Of a stretch of DNA of 64,000 nt, positions 27,464 through 37,529 are shown piece after piece. The translations under genes and the position numbers were made by a program. Location: assembly GCA_016124615.1 (NCBI GenBank), contig WGNF01000003.1:744001-808000 (forward strand). The letters are read 5' to 3'. Each line of letters begins with the position of its first letter. The first letter of the stretch is position 1. The stretch is from Paracoccaceae bacterium. Its GTDB lineage: Bacteria; Pseudomonadota; Alphaproteobacteria; Rhodobacterales; Rhodobacteraceae. A model generated the notes under the pieces. It saw only the letters and a list, made by a program, of their open reading frames with translations, made no database searches and was not told the origin of the DNA.

Positions 27464-28513
27464 TCACTTCGCCATGTAGACCGGCTTGCCGTTCGCTTGG
27501 ATCACGTCCCACGACTTTTCGACGAGGGCAACGACATTGTCCGGAACCGCGACGTACTGCAGGTCTTTGGCTTCCGACTTGCCGTTCTTGTAGGCCCAGT
27601 CGAAGAACTTCAGGGCTTCAGCGGCGGCGGCGGCATCGTCCGGGGCGGTGTGGATCATGACCCAGGTCGAAGCAGCGATCGGCCACGAGGTGTCGCCGGG
27701 CTGGTTGGTGATGATGACGTGGAAGTTCTTGGTGCCCTTCCAGTCGGCGTTCGACGCGGCGGCGGCGAAGGTGTCAAGCGACGGCTCGACGACTTTGCCG
27801 GCAGCGTTCATCATCTTGGCGTAGCCCAGCTTGTTCTGGATCACGTAGGCGTATTCGTTGTAGCCGATCGCGCCCTTGGTCTGCTGAACGGTGTTGGCAA
27901 CGCCTTCCGAACCCTTGGCGCCCAGGCCAACCGGCCATTCAACGGCGGTGTCCGAACCGATCTTGTCTTTCCACTCGGGCGAGACTTTCGACAGGTAGTC
28001 GGTGAAGTTGAAGGTGGTGCCCGACCCGTCCGAACGGTGCACGACGACGATCGGCTGCGCCGGCAGCTTGACGTCTTTGTTCAGCGCGGCGATCGCGGCG
28101 TCGTTCCACATGGTGATCTTGCCCATGTAGATCGCTTCGACGGTCTTGCCGTCCAGCAGCAGTTCGCCCGGCTTCACGCCGTCGATGTTGTACATCATGA
28201 CGATGCCGCCCGAGATCATCGGGAACTGGGTCAGGCCGTTCTTGGTCAGTTCCTCATCGCTCAGCGGCTTGTCGGAAGCGCCGAAGGTCACGGTCTTGGC
28301 TTCGACTTGCTTGATCCCGCCGCCGGAGCCGATCGACTGGTAGTTCAGGCCAATGCCGGTTTCTTTCTTGTAGGCTTCGGCCCACTTCGAGAACACCGGG
28401 TAGATGAAGCTCGAACCGGCGCCCGAGATGTCAGCGGCGGCGGACACGCCAGCCAGCGAAACGCTGAAGGCGGCGACGGCAGCACCGACGACGAAAGATT
28501 TCATGAAGCTCAC
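27464..28513 (-). CDS. pstS: Periplasmic phosphate-binding protein
   Basis: The phosphate receptor, about 349 aa. The signal peptide ([20 protein letters not shown]) is followed by the phosphate loop [16 protein letters not shown], then [20 protein letters not shown] and [12 protein letters not shown], all PstS hallmarks. I prefer the GTG at 28513 because AGGAG lies 7 nt before it; the ATG at 28504 is only 3 codons later, but the same AGGAG is 16 nt away from it. It heads pstSCAB, behind Pho half-sites at 28597-28636. Confidence 0.95.
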   Translation of the reverse strand: MSFMKSFVVGAAVAAFSVSLAGVSAAADISGAGSSFIYPVFSKWAEAYKKETGIGLNYQSIGSGGGIKQVEAKTVTFGASDKPLSDEELTKNGLTQFPMISGGIVMMYNIDGVKPGELLLDGKTVEAIYMGKITMWNDAAIAALNKDVKLPAQPIVVVHRSDGSGTTFNFTDYLSKVSPEWKDKIGSDTAVEWPVGLGAKGSEGVANTVQQTKGAIGYNEYAYVIQNKLGYAKMMNAAGKVVEPSLDTFAAAASNADWKGTKNFHVIITNQPGDTSWPIAASTWVMIHTAPDDAAAAAEALKFFDWAYKNGKSEAKDLQYVAVPDNVVALVEKSWDVIQANGKPVYMAK

Positions 28514-28580
28514 AGCAGTTCTCCTGGAACTAGAGGATAGGATCTCTGCCTCCACGCATGGTCACTGCGGAGACGGGGAC

Positions 28581-28586
28581 CGAATA
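28581..28586 (-). promoter_or_regulatory. pstS -10 element
   Basis: TATTCG on the minus strand, 10 nt downstream of the last Pho half-site. This is the spacing expected when PhoB replaces the -35 element. Confidence 0.5.
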
Positions 28587-28596
28587 GTCCCTTCAT

Positions 28597-28636
28597 GTGA
28601 CACTCAGATGACATTAGCGTCACATCTTCCGTCACA
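28597..28636 (-). promoter_or_regulatory. Tandem Pho boxes (four PhoB half-sites)
   Basis: Read on the minus strand, TGTGAC, TGTGAC, TGTCAT and TGTCAC follow each other with start-to-start spacings of 12, 11 and 11 nt. PhoB binds 11-bp direct repeats of TGTCA, so the last two form a canonical box and the first two a degenerate one. They lie 84 nt before the pstS start. Confidence 0.8.
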
Positions 28637-28684
28637 AACCAGATTGCCGTGGGGGTGCCGGGGGCGCCGGAGGCACCAAACCAA

Positions 28685-28707
28685 AAGGCCCGGCGGGGCC
28701 GGGCCTT
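28685..28707 (-). terminator. tatA terminator
   Basis: Stem AAGGCCCGG / CCGGGCCTT with a 5-nt loop. On the minus strand it is followed by TTGG after the closing TT, giving a TTTT run. It lies 60 nt after the tatA stop. Confidence 0.75.
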
Positions 28708-28767
28708 CATCGCGCAGCTTCAGGTTGTCGGCCCGCCGCCACCCTCAACCGGGCGGCCGCAAGCGGT

Positions 28768-28986
28768 TCAGACCTTGGCCTTTTCCGCCTCGGGCGTCAC
28801 GTCGCGCGCCTGTGTCGGCGCGGCAGCGGCGTCGACTTCCTTGGCCCCGTCGCTGACACCGCGTTTGAAGGCGGTGATGCCCTTGCCGACCTCGCCCATC
28901 AGCGCACTGACCTTGCCACGACCGAAGAGAACCATCACCACAACCGCGATCACGAGGAGGTGGGAGATACTGAGACCCTCGAACAT
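28768..28986 (-). CDS. tatA: Sec-independent translocase subunit TatA/E
   Basis: A 72-aa protein with one N-terminal membrane helix (SHLLVIAVVVMVLFGRGKV) and an amphipathic helix (LMGEVGKGITAFKRGV), the TatA/E layout. It forms the pore of the Tat pathway that exports folded proteins such as the Tat-signalled TakP here. The start MFEGLS at 28986 is preferred over the preceding Met because AGGAG is 6 nt away. tatB and tatC are not adjacent, so this may be a lone TatA/TatE paralogue. Confidence 0.88.
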   Translation of the reverse strand: MFEGLSISHLLVIAVVVMVLFGRGKVSALMGEVGKGITAFKRGVSDGAKEVDAAAAPTQARDVTPEAEKAKV

Positions 28987-29091
28987 CATCTGCTCCTTCG
29001 AGAGCGGAATGCCCTCACGTCAATCCGAACGTTTTACCGCCCCCGGCGCCAAGATCAAGGGCGACACACTGGTACGGCGATCACATCACGG

Positions 29092-30204
29092 TCAGTCCGC
29101 GTCGCGCGTCAGGTCGTAGACCTGCAAACCGCCCTGCCCCGGCACCCGGTCGCGCCACTCGGGATGCTCCAGCGTGCGCGTCACGTCACGCTCGCCCGCG
29201 GCCCAGTGCGCGATCATCGACAGGCGCGAAAACTCGTAGTCCTTCGACGCGCCCTCGAACCCCTGATGCCGGTGGATCAGATGCACCAGCGCGACCAGCG
29301 CATCGGGCGTCGCCGCGCGCAGCAGTTCCAGATCGGGGTCGTCGCGCAGTTCCGGCGGCAGCTTGTCCCGCAACCGGTCCGCCGCGGCGCTCAACGCGTT
29401 CAACTCGCGGTAGCGGTCGGTGGTCAGGCGCGTGCGGCTGGAAAACCGGATGTCTTTCTCGCGCTGCTGCACTTCGGACAGGTTCGCCGGATGTTTGCCC
29501 TCGGCACTGAAGAGGTCGACCTGAAAGATGCAAAGCGGGTCGTTGCCCGCCGCTTCCATCACATATTGCAGCGGCGTGTTCGACACGAGGCCGCCATCCC
29601 AATACAGGCGCCCGTCGATCTCGACCGGCGGAAAGCCCGGCGGCAGCGCGCCGCTGGCCAGAATATGCGCCGGCCCGATCGGGGTGGTGGTCGAGTCGAA
29701 ATAGGCAAAGTTGCCGGTCGCCACCTCTACCGCCCCGACGCTCAGCCGCGGCCCCGCGGTGTTGAGGTAGTCGAAATCCACCAACTCCTCCAGCGTGCGC
29801 ACCAACGGCGCGGTGTCGTAGAAACTGGTCATCGAGGTCAGCGCGCCGGGGATCAGCGCCGCCAGCGGCAGGCGCGGCGAAAAGAAGCCGGGCACGCCGG
29901 TGGCGATGGTCGCGGCCGAGGCCAGATCCGAGAACAGGTGATGCGGGATCAGCCCGGCCAGCGAGTACGCGGGCAAGGCCGCCGTGACGCGGTGCCAGAA
30001 CGTCTCCAGCATTTCGGCGCGCCGTTCCGGCGGGTTGCCGCAGATCAGCGCCGCGTTGATCGCGCCGATCGAGATGCCCGCGACCCAGCCGGGCTGGTGC
30101 CCGGCCTCGGCCAGCCGCTGGAACGCGCCCGCCTGATAGGCCCCCAGCGCGCCGCCGCCCTGCAACACCAGAACCACCTGTTCCGCCTTGCCCGATGCCG
30201 CCAT
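29092..30204 (-). CDS. Patatin-like phospholipase
   Basis: A 370-aa lipid acyl hydrolase. The oxyanion loop is LQGGGALGAYQAG, the nucleophile elbow is GISIG (Ser in GxSxG) and the catalytic Asp is in LYWDGGLVSNTP. An additional C-terminal domain of about 100 residues with charged helices (like DUF3734) follows; such proteins occur near PHB metabolism in Rhodobacteraceae. The ATG at 30204 follows GGAG by 6 nt; an ATG 10 codons upstream is the alternative. It lies between tatA and a histidine kinase, with no obvious partner. Confidence 0.9.
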   Translation of the reverse strand: MAASGKAEQVVLVLQGGGALGAYQAGAFQRLAEAGHQPGWVAGISIGAINAALICGNPPERRAEMLETFWHRVTAALPAYSLAGLIPHHLFSDLASAATIATGVPGFFSPRLPLAALIPGALTSMTSFYDTAPLVRTLEELVDFDYLNTAGPRLSVGAVEVATGNFAYFDSTTTPIGPAHILASGALPPGFPPVEIDGRLYWDGGLVSNTPLQYVMEAAGNDPLCIFQVDLFSAEGKHPANLSEVQQREKDIRFSSRTRLTTDRYRELNALSAAADRLRDKLPPELRDDPDLELLRAATPDALVALVHLIHRHQGFEGASKDYEFSRLSMIAHWAAGERDVTRTLEHPEWRDRVPGQGGLQVYDLTRDAD

Positions 30205-30329
30205 GATCGTCTCCACCTTGCTGCGTCGCAGCATATAGGTGGCGCCTTCCCCGCCCCGGTGCAACCGGGAAGGCCCTGCGAAACCGCCGGGCGCGTCACG
30301 CTTGCGTGTGAAGCGCGGTCTCAGCCACC

Positions 30330-31649
30330 TCAGCGCGCCAGCAGCAGTTCCGCCTTCAGCCCACCCAGATGCTCGCTTTCGCCCAGCCGCAGGCTGCCGC
30401 CGTGGCTGCGCGCCACATCCGCCGCGATCGACAGGCCCAGCCCGACGCCGCCGCCCCGGTTCGGGTTCCGCGCCGCGTCCAGCCGGGTGAAGGGGCGGAT
30501 CGCCTCTTCGCGCCGCTCGGGCGGAATGCCGGGGCCGTCATCCTCCACCGTGATGCGCACCTGCCGCGCGGTCAGCGCAGCGCTGACCTCGACGCGGTGG
30601 CCATAGCGCACGGCGTTTCCGACCAGATTTTCCAGCGCCCGGCCCACCGCCTGCGGGCGCAGCATCGCCGCGCCGCTGCCCTCGCCCGGCCCCAGCGTCA
30701 CCGGCTGCCCGGCCCGCTGCGCATTGCCGACGACGCGGGCGACCAGCTCGAACGGGTCGGTGGACACCGCTTCCTCCATCGCGTCACCGCGCGCGAAGGC
30801 GAGGAACGCATCCAGCAACCGCTCCATATCGTCCACGTCGCGCCGCATCGCCGCCGCCTCGGCCTCTTCCTCCAGCATGGCCAGCCCCAGCTTCAGCCGC
30901 GTCAGCGGCGTGCGCAGGTCGTGGCTGACCCCCGACAGCATCAATGTGCGCTGCTCGATCTGCCGCTCGATCCGCGCGCGCATTTCCAGAAACGACACCC
31001 CGGCCGCCCGCACCTCGATCGCGCCGCGGGGCCGGTAGGGCACCGAACGGCCCTTGCCGAACGCATCCGCCGCCGCGGCAAGCCGGGTGATCGGGCGCAA
31101 CTGGTTGCGCAGAAAGATGTAGGAAATCAATGTCATCAGGAACGACGTGAAGATCATCAGCACCAGCAGCTGATGCGGATTCGACGCCGACACCCGACGC
31201 CGGTCGAAGGTGACCCGCATCGGCCCCCAGCGCGTGGTCAGCGTGACATCCACCCGTTCCGACGCGGCAAGCAGGTCGACCCCGGTCACCTCGGGCATGC
31301 CCGCGCGCAGCGTCCGGATCATCTCGCGCCCCGACAGGTCGATCCATTCGCGCCTGTCGCCGGTGTAGGCCGGTGCGGGTAGATCGACGGTCATCTGCAG
31401 CGGCCCCACCAGCGCCTGCGCCTGCGCCTCGGCGCCCGCAAGGCTCGTGGCCCCGTTGACCTCGTCCAGAAGATAGCCCACTTCAATCATGATGTTCCCG
31501 GTCATCTGCCGGGTCACACCCTCGAAATGCCGCTGGATGAAGACCACCGACACCACAAGCTGGATCGCAACCACCGGGACGATCAGGATAAGCGCCGCCC
31601 GGCCGTAAAGGCTGCGCGGCAGAAGCGGATTGAGCCAGGCGGGTCGCAT
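30330..31649 (-). CDS. Orphan sensor histidine kinase, EnvZ-like
   Basis: A 439-aa membrane kinase. TM1 is at about residues 17-39, the periplasmic domain at 40-158 and TM2 at 160-182, followed by HAMP. The phosphorylated His is H243 in SGVSHDLRTPL, followed by the N box ENLVGNAVRYG, G1 DDGPGIP and G2 GGVGLGLSIA. The EnvZ-type DHp and short sensor suggest osmotic or envelope sensing. No response regulator lies within 10 kb on either side, so it is an orphan here. Confidence 0.9.
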   Translation of the reverse strand: MRPAWLNPLLPRSLYGRAALILIVPVVAIQLVVSVVFIQRHFEGVTRQMTGNIMIEVGYLLDEVNGATSLAGAEAQAQALVGPLQMTVDLPAPAYTGDRREWIDLSGREMIRTLRAGMPEVTGVDLLAASERVDVTLTTRWGPMRVTFDRRRVSASNPHQLLVLMIFTSFLMTLISYIFLRNQLRPITRLAAAADAFGKGRSVPYRPRGAIEVRAAGVSFLEMRARIERQIEQRTLMLSGVSHDLRTPLTRLKLGLAMLEEEAEAAAMRRDVDDMERLLDAFLAFARGDAMEEAVSTDPFELVARVVGNAQRAGQPVTLGPGEGSGAAMLRPQAVGRALENLVGNAVRYGHRVEVSAALTARQVRITVEDDGPGIPPERREEAIRPFTRLDAARNPNRGGGVGLGLSIAADVARSHGGSLRLGESEHLGGLKAELLLAR

Positions 31650-31691
31650 CCTGCAAGCCTAGCGGGCGCCCGCGACGAGAGGAAGTGCAAG

Positions 31692-32600
31692 ATGACGGAT
31701 GCCCCGGATGACGCCGAACCCGGCCAGGTGGTGTGGCTTGATTCCGACCTGCGCCGGGTGCTGGCGCCGAACCCCTCGCCGATGACGTTTCGGGGCACCA
31801 ACACCTTCCTGCTGGGCCGTGGCGATGTCGCGCTGATCGACCCCGGCCCGGCGATCCCCGCCCATCTTGGCGCGATCCTCGCCGCGCTGGAACCAGGCGA
31901 GCGGATCAGCCAGATCTTCTGCACCCACAGCCACCTTGACCACTCCGGCCTCGCCCGACCGCTGGCCGAGGCGGTCGGCGCCCCGATCCGGGCCTACGGG
32001 TCCAGCGACGCCGGCCGCAGCCCGGCAATGGCCGCCTGGGCCGCGGCGGGCGGGCTTGGCGGCGGCGAGGGCATCGACACCGCCTTCACCCCCGACCACC
32101 TGCTGGCCGATGGCGAGACCGTCCGCGGCGACGGCTGGCGCCTGACCGCCGTCTGGACCCCCGGCCATATCGGCAACCACCTGTGTTTCGACGCGGGCGG
32201 GCGGGTCTTTTCAGGCGACCATGTGATGGGCTGGTCGACCAGCTTCGTCTCGCCGCCCGACGGCGACATGGGGGCCTACATGACCTCGCTCGACCGCCTC
32301 GCGGCACGGGGCGCGACCGTGCTGCACCCGGCCCACGGCGGCCCGGTCCACGACCCCGCTGCCCGCATCGGCGAGCTGACCGCCCACCGCCGCGCCCGCG
32401 AGGCCGCGATCTTCGCCGCCCTTGGCGATCGCCCGCAGGACATCGCCACCCTGACCGCCACGGTCTATCGCGACACGCCGGTCGCCCTGCATCCCGCCGC
32501 CGCCCGCAACATCCTCGCGCATCTGCTTGATCTGCAAGACAGAATGCTCGTCGCCTCCGACACCCCGCCGGGCCCCGCGGCACGATTTCGAAGGCTTTGA
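31692..32600 (+). CDS. MBL-fold metallohydrolase (LACTB2-like)
   Basis: A 302-aa metallo-beta-lactamase-fold hydrolase. Zinc ligands are in THSHLDHSG, then H in TPGHIGNHLC, D in FSGDHVMGW and H in LHPAHGGP. After the fold comes a helical C-terminal region (AHRRAREAAIFAALGDRP) with a winged-helix character, typical of LACTB2-like proteins. Substrate unknown. The ATG at 31692 has GAGGAAG upstream. It diverges from the kinase gene with 42 bp between. Confidence 0.85.
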   Translation: MTDAPDDAEPGQVVWLDSDLRRVLAPNPSPMTFRGTNTFLLGRGDVALIDPGPAIPAHLGAILAALEPGERISQIFCTHSHLDHSGLARPLAEAVGAPIRAYGSSDAGRSPAMAAWAAAGGLGGGEGIDTAFTPDHLLADGETVRGDGWRLTAVWTPGHIGNHLCFDAGGRVFSGDHVMGWSTSFVSPPDGDMGAYMTSLDRLAARGATVLHPAHGGPVHDPAARIGELTAHRRAREAAIFAALGDRPQDIATLTATVYRDTPVALHPAAARNILAHLLDLQDRMLVASDTPPGPAARFRRL

Positions 32601-32641
32601 ACAGGCCGCACCGGCTGTCTTGGAAATGTTGCGATTGCCAC

Positions 32642-32670
32642 TGGACGCCCGGAAACCCGCTTGCTATAGA
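32642..32670 (+). promoter_or_regulatory. tRNA-Asn promoter (TGGACG-N17-TATAGA)
   Basis: TGGACG at 32642-32647 and TATAGA at 32665-32670 with a 17-nt spacer, ending 10 nt before the tRNA. Confidence 0.6.
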
Positions 32671-32680
32671 CCCCCCGTGT

Positions 32681-32755
32681 TCCGGCGTAGCTCAGCGGTA
32701 GAGCAGTTGACTGTTAATCAATTGGTCGTAGGTTCGATCCCTACCGCCGGAGCCA
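32681..32755 (+). tRNA. tRNA-Asn (anticodon GTT)
   Basis: A full cloverleaf: acceptor TCCGGCG / CGCCGGA, D stem GCTC...GAGC, anticodon stem GTTGA / TCAAT around loop CTGTTAA (anticodon GTT) and T arm GTAGG-TTCGATC-CCTAC. Discriminator G and an encoded CCA end it. It marks the boundary between core genes and the catabolic island. Confidence 0.97.
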
Positions 32756-33014
32756 AATCTTCCTAAGCTACGGGTGCTGAACGGTTTTTTTCGACAAGGA
32801 GTCGAAGAAGGCCGGTGCTGGCACGTGGAGTCGCCGCGATGCGATCACGGACCCTCACCCAACCCCATCCCGAAGTCGGCCCTGCGGGCTTCCACTGGCG
32901 CCAGCGGCTGCCAGAAGCCGACGCCCGCGCAACCGGACATTGGCCACGACCGTAAAGGGGCCGATCTTCCTCAGGTCCGGAAACGCGCTGCGCAGAGGAC
33001 CCTGCCCGCGTCGG
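32756..33014. other. Intergenic stretch between tRNA-Asn and the AraC gene
   Basis: About 260 bp with a run of seven T at about 32785-32791, which may end the tRNA transcript. The rest is GC-rich DNA without a convincing gene. I saw no repeat of the tRNA 3' end. Confidence 0.45.
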
Positions 33015-33797
33015 CTATACGCCCGCACTTGCCAGGTAGGCGCGGGGCGCAGCGCCGAGGGTGCGGGCGAACATGGCGCTGAAGGCGGCGGGGTTGCTGT
33101 AGCCAAGATCAAGCGCAACCGAGGTGACGGCCTCGCCTGCGGCAAGGCGCGGCAGCGCCGCCATGACACAGGCCCGCTGGCGCCATTCGATGAAGCTCAA
33201 CCCGGTTTCGGCCCTGAACTTCCGGGTGAAGGTGCGCCGACTGAGGCCGCTTTGGTGCGCCCAGTCGTCAATCGTGTCATGCGGCGTGGGATTTGCCAGA
33301 AAGTCGCGGCAGCGCGCGGCGAGCCTCGGTTCGCGTGGCAGCGGCAGGGACAGCGGCATTTCCGGCAGCCGCAACAACTCCGTCTGGATCAGCGTCATCA
33401 CCAGCCCGTCGCGGCCGCCGAGGTCATATTCCGCGGGCAGCGTCACCGCCTCGGCCAGCAGGCTGCGCATGAGCGCGGTGATGCCCAGAACCACGCAGGA
33501 GGATGGCATCGCGGTGACCGCGCAAGGGGCAAAGTAGAGGCTCTGGACCTGCACGGCCCCCATCATGCGCACCTGGTGAACCATCCCGGCCGGAATCCAC
33601 AGCGCATGATCGGGCGGCATCATCCAGGCGCCGCTCGGTGTTTCCGCCATCACGGCACCGGTCGCCCCGTAGAGCAGCTGGGCACGGGCATGGGAATGGG
33701 CCGGGACGATCGTTCCGGCCGCATAGGCCATGCCGCGGGCGACAACAGGGCGTTGCACCTCGGGGCGGCTGAGGTCGCTCTCGATCCGGATTTCCAT
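33015..33797 (-). CDS. AraC-family regulator with N-terminal cupin
   Basis: A 260-aa transcription factor. An N-terminal cupin-like sensing part (AGTIVPAHSHARAQLLYGA, WIPAGMVHQV) precedes the AraC DNA-binding domain with two helix-turn-helix units (WAHQSGLSRRTFTRKFRAET, VALDLGYSNPAAFSAMFART). The same layout occurs in NimR/YeaM, which controls a divergent efflux gene. Here the divergent neighbour is an Fsr-like exporter, so it probably controls that gene. GAGG precedes the ATG at 33797. Confidence 0.9.
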   Translation of the reverse strand: MEIRIESDLSRPEVQRPVVARGMAYAAGTIVPAHSHARAQLLYGATGAVMAETPSGAWMMPPDHALWIPAGMVHQVRMMGAVQVQSLYFAPCAVTAMPSSCVVLGITALMRSLLAEAVTLPAEYDLGGRDGLVMTLIQTELLRLPEMPLSLPLPREPRLAARCRDFLANPTPHDTIDDWAHQSGLSRRTFTRKFRAETGLSFIEWRQRACVMAALPRLAAGEAVTSVALDLGYSNPAAFSAMFARTLGAAPRAYLASAGV

Positions 33798-33935
33798 GTC
33801 GCAGCCTCTTCTGGCCCAGTCTCGTGGTTTATTGACCTTAACCCGGTGGCAGGCCGTGGTCCATCTGCTCTAGGACGTGGTGCAGGAAACTGGCCCCACC
33901 GCGTTGGTCGGGGCCATCAGCGACAGGACTGACAG

Positions 33936-35180
33936 ATGACCGCAACCGATCCCGCGACCGCCAATGCCGTCGATGGCACAGCCCCCTCCGCGCCAAGGGT
34001 GGCTAGCGGCCCGGACTATTCCGTGCTGGGGGCCGCGAGCCTGAGCCATTTCATCAACGACATGACGCAATCGCTGTTCCTGGCGTCCTATCCGCTGCTC
34101 AAGGGTGGGTTCAGCCTGAGTTTTGCACAGATCGGCCTGTTGACGCTGACCTATCAGGTCACGGCTTCGCTGCTGCAACCGCTGATCGGGCGCTTTACCG
34201 ATCGGCATCCCCTGCCCTATTCGTTGCCCTTCGGGATGCTGTCCTCCCTCTCGGGGCTGCTCACGCTGGCCTTTGCCACGACCTATCCGATGCTCCAGGT
34301 CGGCGCGATCCTGTTGGGAACCGGCTCGTCGATCTTTCACCCCGAGACCTCGCGGCTGGCGCGCCTTGCATCCGGCGGGGCGCATGGGCTGGCGCAGTCG
34401 GTGTTCCAGATCGGCGGCAATGCGGGCAACGCTGTCGGCCCCCTGCTGATTGCCTATTTCGTGCTGCCGCAGGGCCGCCATGCGCTCGCCTGGTTCGCCC
34501 TCACATCGCTGTTGGGGATGATCGTCATGACCGGCCTCGGCCGCTGGTATCATGCGCATCTGAGAGCGCGGCCCGCTGGCAAGGCGAGCGCCACCATCGC
34601 CGTCCGACCTGCGGGGTATGTCCGCCGCGTGATGGCGCTGCTCATCGCCCTGATGGTGTCGAAGTTCTTCTACATCGCGTCGATCACCTCCTACTACATC
34701 TTTTACCTGATGCATCACTTCGGCATCGCGGAACATGCCGCGCAGGTAGACCTGTTCGTGTTCCTCGCCGGCATGGCGATCGGCACACTGGTCGGCGGGC
34801 CCGTCGGCGACCGGATCGGGCGCCGCAAGGTGATCTGGGTCTCGATCCTGGGCGCGCTGCCCTTCACCCTGGCGTTGCCCTATGTGGGCCTCACCGCAAC
34901 CGTGGCGCTGAGCGGCATCGTCGGGCTGATCCTGTCCTCGGCCTTCCCGGCCATCGTCGTTTATGGGCAGGAACTGATCCCGGGCCGGGTTGGCATGGTT
35001 TCCGGCCTGTTCTTCGGTCTGGCCTTCGGCCTGGGCGGACTTGGCGCGGCGCTGATCGGTGTGCTGGCCGACCAGGTTGGGATCGACACTGTCTACCGCA
35101 TCTGCGCCTTTCTGCCGGTGATCGGGCTTCTGGCGGTCTTCCTGCCCGATTTCGACAAGGTGCAGCGGTCTGAGGGCTGA
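33936..35180 (+). CDS. MFS exporter, Fsr (fosmidomycin resistance)-like
   Basis: A 414-aa protein with twelve hydrophobic segments. LSHFINDMTQSLFLASYPLL at the N-terminus and the motif A loop GRFTDRHP after helix 2, then GTGSSIFHPETSRLA, are recognisable Fsr-family features. It would export a small compound by proton antiport. AGGA precedes the ATG at 33936, 138 bp from the divergent AraC gene. Whether it exports an aromatic or an antibiotic is not shown. Confidence 0.85.
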   Translation: MTATDPATANAVDGTAPSAPRVASGPDYSVLGAASLSHFINDMTQSLFLASYPLLKGGFSLSFAQIGLLTLTYQVTASLLQPLIGRFTDRHPLPYSLPFGMLSSLSGLLTLAFATTYPMLQVGAILLGTGSSIFHPETSRLARLASGGAHGLAQSVFQIGGNAGNAVGPLLIAYFVLPQGRHALAWFALTSLLGMIVMTGLGRWYHAHLRARPAGKASATIAVRPAGYVRRVMALLIALMVSKFFYIASITSYYIFYLMHHFGIAEHAAQVDLFVFLAGMAIGTLVGGPVGDRIGRRKVIWVSILGALPFTLALPYVGLTATVALSGIVGLILSSAFPAIVVYGQELIPGRVGMVSGLFFGLAFGLGGLGAALIGVLADQVGIDTVYRICAFLPVIGLLAVFLPDFDKVQRSEG

Positions 35181-35181
35181 A

Positions 35182-35213
35182 ACCGGGTCGAAGTTGCCCC
35201 GGGGCAACCCGGT
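35182..35213 (+). terminator. Compound hairpin after the MFS gene
   Basis: The palindrome TTGCCCCGGGGCAA is nested inside arms ACCGGGT / ACCCGGT and followed by CTTCTGTCT. The two stems share one base, so they are alternatives. Confidence 0.6.
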
Positions 35214-35317
35214 CTTCTGTCTCGGCAAAAGGGAGCTACGTTGTCGAGGCTAGCCACATTCCGCCTCTTGTTGCTATTCACGACCGCACGAGACGATGGC
35301 GCATGAGAGGAAATCGG

Positions 35318-36142
35318 ATGGAGGGAGAACCACTTGTCGCGGCGGTTCTGCAGGGGTTCGAGATCCGTGCGGCTTCCTTCATCGTCACGATCTACGGCGA
35401 TGTCGTGGTTCCACGCGGCGGGGTTCTGTGGACCGGCACGCTGATCGAGATCTGTGAACGGGTGGGCATAAACGAATCCCTCGTGCGGACGGCAGTCTCG
35501 CGCCTTGTTGCGGCCAATCGCCTGCGCGGCGAGCGGGTCGGACGGCGCAGCTACTACCGGCTCGATACGTCGGCGCAGCGCGAATTCGATCAGGCGGCAG
35601 GCCTGCTTTATGCGCCCGAAGTGCCAGCTTTGGGCTGGCAGATCCTGCATGCGCCAAAGCTGGACGAAGACGAGGCGCGGCGGCAGCGGATGGGGCATAT
35701 GGGGGGGGCGATCTTCATCCGCCCCGATCGCGGTCAACCGCCGCCCGAAGATGCGATCTGCTTTCACGCCGCCGACCCGGAAGGGTTGCCGGGTTTGGCA
35801 CAGTTCTGGGATCTGACGGCGTTGGACGAAGGCTACCACGACTTCCTGACCCGGTTCGGTGCCATCGCAAACGAGGGGCCGCGGTCGGACGAGGCCGCGC
35901 TGGTGCTGCGGTTGTTGCTTGTGCATGCCTATCGAAGCGTCATGTTGCGCGACCCGAGGCTGCCCGCTGCGGCCCTTCCGTGCGATTGGAAGGGGCATGC
36001 GGCGCGCGCGTTGTTCCACAGGCTCTATTTGCGCCTGACTCCGGCGGCAGAGCGTTGGGTTGGCCTACGCTTCGAGGGGGTTGATGGCCTCCTGCCGGAT
36101 CAAAGCCCGGCGAGTGCCGCGCGGCTCCAAACCTTCATGTAG
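35318..36142 (+). CDS. paaX: Phenylacetate degradation repressor PaaX
   Basis: A 274-aa GntR-like regulator that in other bacteria represses paa genes and is released by phenylacetyl-CoA. The N-terminal winged helix (SFIVTIYGDVVVPRGGVLWT, LVRTAVSRLVAANRLRG, GRRSYYRL) and the PaaX C-terminal domain (WDLTALDEGYHDFLTRF, LVHAYRSVMLRDPRLP) are clear. The ATG at 35318 is preferred because GAGAGGA lies 8 nt upstream; another in-frame ATG is at 35303. It sits directly upstream of the paa operon on the same strand. Confidence 0.93.
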   Translation: MEGEPLVAAVLQGFEIRAASFIVTIYGDVVVPRGGVLWTGTLIEICERVGINESLVRTAVSRLVAANRLRGERVGRRSYYRLDTSAQREFDQAAGLLYAPEVPALGWQILHAPKLDEDEARRQRMGHMGGAIFIRPDRGQPPPEDAICFHAADPEGLPGLAQFWDLTALDEGYHDFLTRFGAIANEGPRSDEAALVLRLLLVHAYRSVMLRDPRLPAAALPCDWKGHAARALFHRLYLRLTPAAERWVGLRFEGVDGLLPDQSPASAARLQTFM

Positions 36143-36306
36143 CCAACACATTGATTCTAATCTGTTTCCCCTGGTCGCCCCAAAAGCATCACAAGATTCC
36201 TTAAGTTTTTACTTTCCGTGTGACGTATTGCAGCGTATAACCGTCCAATCGGTCGGCGAATTGGGAGAATCGTCGGTCTTCTCTGTATTTCCAAGGGAGG
36301 AGAGGC
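36143..36306 (+). promoter_or_regulatory. Regulatory region of the paa operon
   Basis: A 164-bp gap that is clearly AT-richer than its surroundings. TATAAC (36236-36241) with TTTCCG 17 nt upstream is a possible promoter. TGATTC at 36152-36157, inside a GATT-CT-AATC dyad, resembles the core of the E. coli PaaX site. A separate ACCG-N6-CGGT dyad overlaps the -10. Confidence 0.5.
36240..36253. promoter_or_regulatory. Candidate TetR (PaaR) operator ACCG-N6-CGGT, copy 1
   Basis: ACCG-TCCAAT-CGGT begins inside the candidate -10 of the thiolase/paaABCDE operon. The same dyad occurs at 47597-47610. Confidence 0.6.
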
Positions 36307-37512
<1,206 letters not shown>

Positions 37513-37529
37513 GCAGGGGAGGAACGGCC

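Noticed and set aside
32681-32755. tRNA-Asn as an att site for an integrated phage or ICE
   Set aside because: No integrase gene and no duplicate of the tRNA 3' end was seen in the window; only the boundary position supports it.
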